Positions 59,710-64,000 of a stretch of DNA of 64,000 bases are shown here, one piece after another. The notes below the pieces were generated by a model. The model made no database searches. It had not been told where the DNA came from and worked only from the letters and a program-made list of their open reading frames with translations. This stretch comes from Episyrphus balteatus. Taxonomy: Eukaryota > Arthropoda > Insecta > Diptera > Syrphidae. The stretch is from contig NC_079135.1 of NCBI RefSeq assembly GCF_945859705.1, positions 108,898,288-108,962,287 on the forward strand, given 5' to 3'. Positions within the stretch are counted from its first letter, which is position 1, and each line of letters opens with the position of its first letter. The translations under genes were made by a program, and so were the position numbers.

Positions 59710-62261
59710 ACCGCTTTTTTGTTCACTATTTTGTTAGTTTGAATCACATGAAAACTCTTTAAAAAAAAGTCTCGATAGTGTTGGTTTAAGAAGCTTATAT
59801 TAAGAGTTCTATTGGTCGGATATTCAAGATTAATATGTCTTCAGGCTCAGGGAAAAGCATCATATGTTTAATGCAAAATTAATATATTATTCACTTTGTC
59901 CTCTTCATATTGCACAGTGCTTTAAAACTACGATTAATGCTTTGCAGCAAAACGTCCATATTACAAAATATTCCTAAGTTATAGTTATTTCATTTGATAC
60001 CAATTTCATTAATGGCCGCCGAACGTCCAAAATGCCTATTCTCCTTTTTGTTGATATATGAAAATTAAACCGAAATAAAAAAAGTAGTACCTATGCTTGT
60101 ATGTTAATAAATCAACATAAAATGAAATGAGCCTAAATTGCCTAAAATACGAAAAGCCGTTAACTACAATTTTGGAAACCGTTAATAATAGTAATTTTTT
60201 ACTATTGCTTTTTTAACAGCGAACTTTTTTTGTACAAGCACAGAATCCTTAATTGACTTTATGACGAATTATGTGATTTAAAGGTCCGAAATAATTTTTT
60301 TGTTCACAATATACGAACTTGTTGCACTTTTTAGTCAGCGATAGAATTCGTATCTATTTTTAAAGTAAAAAATATAGTTGCTCACTGTGGCGTATGATTA
60401 ACATTTTTGTTTTTTGTATTGCAAATATTAAAATTTATCCGTCTTTGTATGATTTACACCATAAAAATAACTGTGTTAGACTGTTCAAATAAAATAGAAC
60501 AATTAAAAATCAGCAAAAAAAACTAAAGAAAAATGACAATGAAAAGTCAAAAATATCCCCAAACCATTGAACATTGTAAAAGAGTTTCATTTTTACGACA
60601 CCACATCTCTTTTTCGTTTTGATTTACATTAATGATTTTTTTTTTTATTTATTTGAAACAAAAAAAAAGTCCTAAACAATTTATGAGGCTAATAAAAATT
60701 TAAGAAAAACGTTTCCCGTTTCCAGTTGCCATTTGAAGAGTTAATAAAAACCAAAAAAAAAATAAAAAACACTTTTGCCCAAATATCCTGTTGCAAAAAG
60801 GCGCAATTAATTTGTCTGTCAGCCAAGCAGTGCAACAGCATCCGCAATAAAATTTATGAAACTCTAAACTGTCAACCATTATCATCACCACCACACCACT
60901 GATGGCCAAAATAAGAAAAAAAAAAAAATATAATTTTTGTTAGATACTTTTTTTTCAAATATAAATATCTCCCCCAATGCATATAAACTGCGTGGGTCTT
61001 GACTGACAATAAATGCCATATCATGCCCAGTTAGAGCAGAGGCCTTCTCGCCCATTTCCATCATCCACGCGCAAACCCATTAAGACTCAACAAATAAAAA
61101 TACTTGACAACAAAAGAGCAACAAAACACACAAATAAACAACAACAAAAATGTAGGAAAAAAAAAGATATAAATTTCTATCATGGTTCATTTTGTATATT
61201 TGTTGGTAACTTTGCAATCCCTGCCTATCCTACACTCTCTTTTGGCTTCGTCTATACAAAACTGATGCTGACGACCCATGTCAAATGCTTTAACTCTTTC
61301 GGTTGCCATAAAAATTTGTCAGCACAATGGCGATGAAGCTGACAAGGCAGATAGAGGAGCTTCATAATAAAAAAAAAAGAGAGAAAATAAATATACGGGT
61401 AAAGGCGCAGGATGTGAAGCGTGAAGGATGTGCATAATGATGTCCTTGGACGAGAGGTTTTCAAAGCTTTAAGTTTTTTTTTTTTTTTTAATTGTGTTGT
61501 TTTTGTTTAGGTTTTCTTTGGCACTGATTTTTTTCTCTGATGAAAAATCAAAGGAATGACCTACCGAATTCTAAAGAAAAAAAAAACATAAATACCAAAA
61601 AAAAAAAAATGGTTGGAAAGGAACAATGACCATTGAACAGCAGGTCTTTGTTCAAAGGCCAAGTCTTTTGTTCAATCACCAGGTCTTTGTTCTTTACTGC
61701 ATTCAAAATCGAAATACATTGAGCTGAAGATGGTATATCGATTGCTTTAAATGAATTCACCTACTTTAACACTGTACAGTTTTCATGGGTTTTGGCTTTT
61801 TAAATGATCGAGAAAACAAAGTCAAATTTTGAACTCACAATGAAGTAACCTAATACTTCAGTTTATCTCTTCTGAGTATGAAATGGATATTATAAGGTGC
61901 ATTGTTTTGAGGAAAAATGCACCAATGGTAAAAAAGACCTTATTTCTACGTTTCAAATTTAATTTACAACATATTAAAGTTTTAAAATGGCCGCTTCTAT
62001 ATAGCCTTATAGAAGGCAACGAAGCATCTGTAAGGCTTTAAAGGAGTAAAATAGGTACATGGAGCACTCATATTTAAACAAGTCCTCTTAGTTTCTAACA
62101 AAGCTGCAAGTAAATTATCTTTAAGCAAATAATTGATTTAAAAATTTAAATAAAGTTGGTATGCCATTTTGCAGCAACTATTTATCAACACCTCAAAAAA
62201 AAAACCATGTGTTCAATTCACATGTGGTAGAAGTGAAACATAAACAAATAATTTTTGTTGA
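59710..62261. other. Non-coding stretch, no element recognised
   Basis: 2.5 kb of AT-rich unique sequence. Open frames up to 107 codons (61,013-61,336) show no domain. A short tandem CAGGTCTTTGTTC-type repeat occurs near 61,640-61,695. Confidence 0.45.
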
Positions 62262-62620
62262 TAAAAAATTACAAAATTAAAAGCTTAAAAATTTTCCTAA
62301 AGAATAAAACCATACTAAAATTTTTAAAATGCGCGAAAAATATAAAAATAATTTGTTCAAACAATCATTTTTCATGAAAAAGTAAACAATTTTTTTTTTT
62401 TCTAACACCATTAAATTATTTATTTTTATGACAACCTATAATAAATTTTATATTATCTGAAAGTTTATTATTTAACCTTTAATATGATGTTTAAATAATA
62501 TTTCTACGATGCCTATAAAAAAAGGTAAGCATTTTTTAAAGCCAACCATGTCGAAATTTCAAACTTAGATTACGGTACTTCCTACACTGGTTGTTGGTCC
62601 ATCGGCAACAGATATCCACA
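62262..62620 (+). repeat. Dispersed repeat family R, copy 5
   Basis: Matches R copies from TTGTTGATAAAAAATTACAA through AAAATGCGCGAAAAATATAA and ACAACCTATAATAAATTTTA to ACGGTACTTCCTACACTGGT...CAACAGAT. The TGTCTGTAAA end is missing on the left. Confidence 0.6.
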
Positions 62621-62636
62621 CAGGGGCGTATACAGG
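62621..62636 (+). mobile_element. Orphan hAT-like terminus
   Basis: CAGGGGCGTATACAGG at the right border of an R copy resembles a hAT left end (compare CAGAGGCGTAGC of the giant element). No complementary end follows within the window, so it is either truncated or its partner is beyond position 64,000. Confidence 0.3.
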
Positions 62637-64000
62637 TTTGCTTCTTGGGGTTGGTCATGCCAATTTTTTTTTTTTTTTTTTTTTCAAAAGTTTTGATAGC
62701 GGGCATAAACCTGAAAATGGGCTTTTTGAATTATTAAACATTAATATTTGTGCGTCTTGCATTTCGAATCGAAAAGTTCCGAATGTAGTTCTAAAAATAA
62801 CCAAACAAAAACGGTATGAGATTCGTTTAAGTTTAGCGTTAAGCCTTAAAGCCTAGAACGCTGCTGATGTGAAACGAGGACAACGAAATGTTTGCGAAAT
62901 CTGGACCGAAAAATACTCAAAAATTGCAAAACACAAATGAAAAAAAAGCAAACACGCATCGCAGAAAGACATGCAATGACAAAATGAACAACAAAAACAA
63001 ACAAAAAACTCAAAATGTCAATTTTCCACACACAATGAATGTCCCCGGCAATTGTTTGTGTGCGAAAAAGAAGTTTAGACTTTCAATTTCGTTGTGCCGA
63101 ACAGCGTACTACAGAACGAAAAGTTGAACGAAATTTTTGGTTTACCATTTCGTTGTTTCATTTTTGTATGGGATTTTTCGTTTCTTATCAGCAGCGTACT
63201 AGGCTTTAATTTTGACCAATTGAGGCTATCCTCTCCTAAAAATAAAATGTACTGTACGAGTACTTCTATTGAATAATTTGCCTTAAAACAACTGTTCATT
63301 GTTTTCCGCTAGCCCGGAAAGTTAAAATAAAAATCGTTTTTACTTAATAACAGTTTTAACTTTTGAATTAAAAGTCTTCCTAACCTCAGGTAAACGAATC
63401 GCAAAGTTTTGTAAAAAAAATTGCATTTGAAAATATAATTTTTTTAAAATTTTGTTTTAAAATTGTATGGGAATTTAAAATATCTCTATTAAAATAGTAA
63501 ATCAGCGGTTTACAATATAAAAAACATTCAGTTGTATTTATTAGATTAAGTTCTGCTTTTTCAATCGTCAGATAGACTATCAGAAGAATAAATGTCACTA
63601 TAAAAAAAAACGTTTATTCCTAGGAATAAGTTCTAACTTAGGTTTATCTAACTACCTATTCAAAAAATTAGCCCTAAGTGATATTTAATAATAATATTTA
63701 AATTGCCTTAGATAAGGTTGCTTACATTGCAAAAAACTAAAAAGATTTGAGAAATGATATCCTTCTTTAACATTTTTCCGATGACGAATTTAATCAACAG
63801 AATTGATCTCCACACAGCAAGGCCACAGAAAGCTTCCCTATTTAAAACATATTTTATTCACTTCATCATATAAAAAAATAGAAGATATGGCTGCTTCTTT
63901 TATTTGCTGGTAAGCAGTGTCTTGCCCTTAAGATATTATTTTTGTGTACCTACTAGATTCAATTTCTTTTAAAAAGCTTTGAATATAATACTTATCCGGA
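62637..64000. other. Non-coding stretch, no element recognised
   Basis: Starts with a ~22-base T run at about 62,662. Short open frames on both strands have no features. A small palindrome TTATTCCTAGGAATAA lies near 63,614. Nothing else supported. Confidence 0.45.

Noticed and set aside
1..64000. tRNA and rRNA genes, known microRNA hairpins
   Set aside because: Looked for tRNA B-box words (GGTTCGAATCC-like) and familiar microRNA sequences on both strands by eye and found none; a covariance-model scan was not possible here.

Overview
The window reads as non-coding DNA from a eukaryotic nuclear genome, most likely an insect and probably a fly (Diptera). It is strongly A+T rich, has long A and T runs, lacks any prokaryotic gene layout, and is packed with short inverted-repeat DNA transposons, several with clear target-site duplications (TSDs). 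I cannot name the species. I saw no rRNA gene, tRNA gene or CRISPR array, and no transposase or reverse transcriptase gene. Only one reading frame is long and non-repetitive enough to be called a gene with confidence. Layout: 1-4.3 kb is AT-rich sequence with one small inverted-repeat element, a copy of a dispersed family called here R, and a worn hAT-like end. 4.39-6.70 kb (minus strand) holds the one clear gene, an uninterrupted 770-codon frame for a largely disordered, possibly DNA-binding protein of unknown function; a good splice acceptor just upstream suggests a 5' UTR intron. 7-35 kb is a mosaic of non-autonomous elements: four piggyBac-like MITEs, several foldbacks, a 0.6 kb hexanucleotide repeat, two TA-flanked mariner-like MITEs, and a Foldback-type element with 9-bp TSDs. 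The largest structure is 35,988-46,304. This 10.3 kb block is bounded by short hAT-like inverted termini (CAGAGGCGTAGC / GTTACGCCACTG) and by identical 8-bp duplications CTACCGCA. Its interior is a two-component satellite: roughly 400 copies of a 14-bp unit, interrupted at four places by multimers or fragments of a 510-bp unit, with recurring junction points. The 14-bp units change in type from both edges toward the middle. 46.3-64 kb returns to a mosaic: three more hAT-type elements (two with perfect 8-bp TSDs, one with a 7-of-8 match), a second mariner-like MITE in reverse orientation, more R copies, and a short GC-richer stretch near 51.4 kb with a convincing 66-bp intron signature but no recognisable product. 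Nothing here forms a pathway. The theme is transposon and satellite dynamics around a lone gene: short elements carry in tandem motifs, and in one case the tandem motif has expanded to fill the element.
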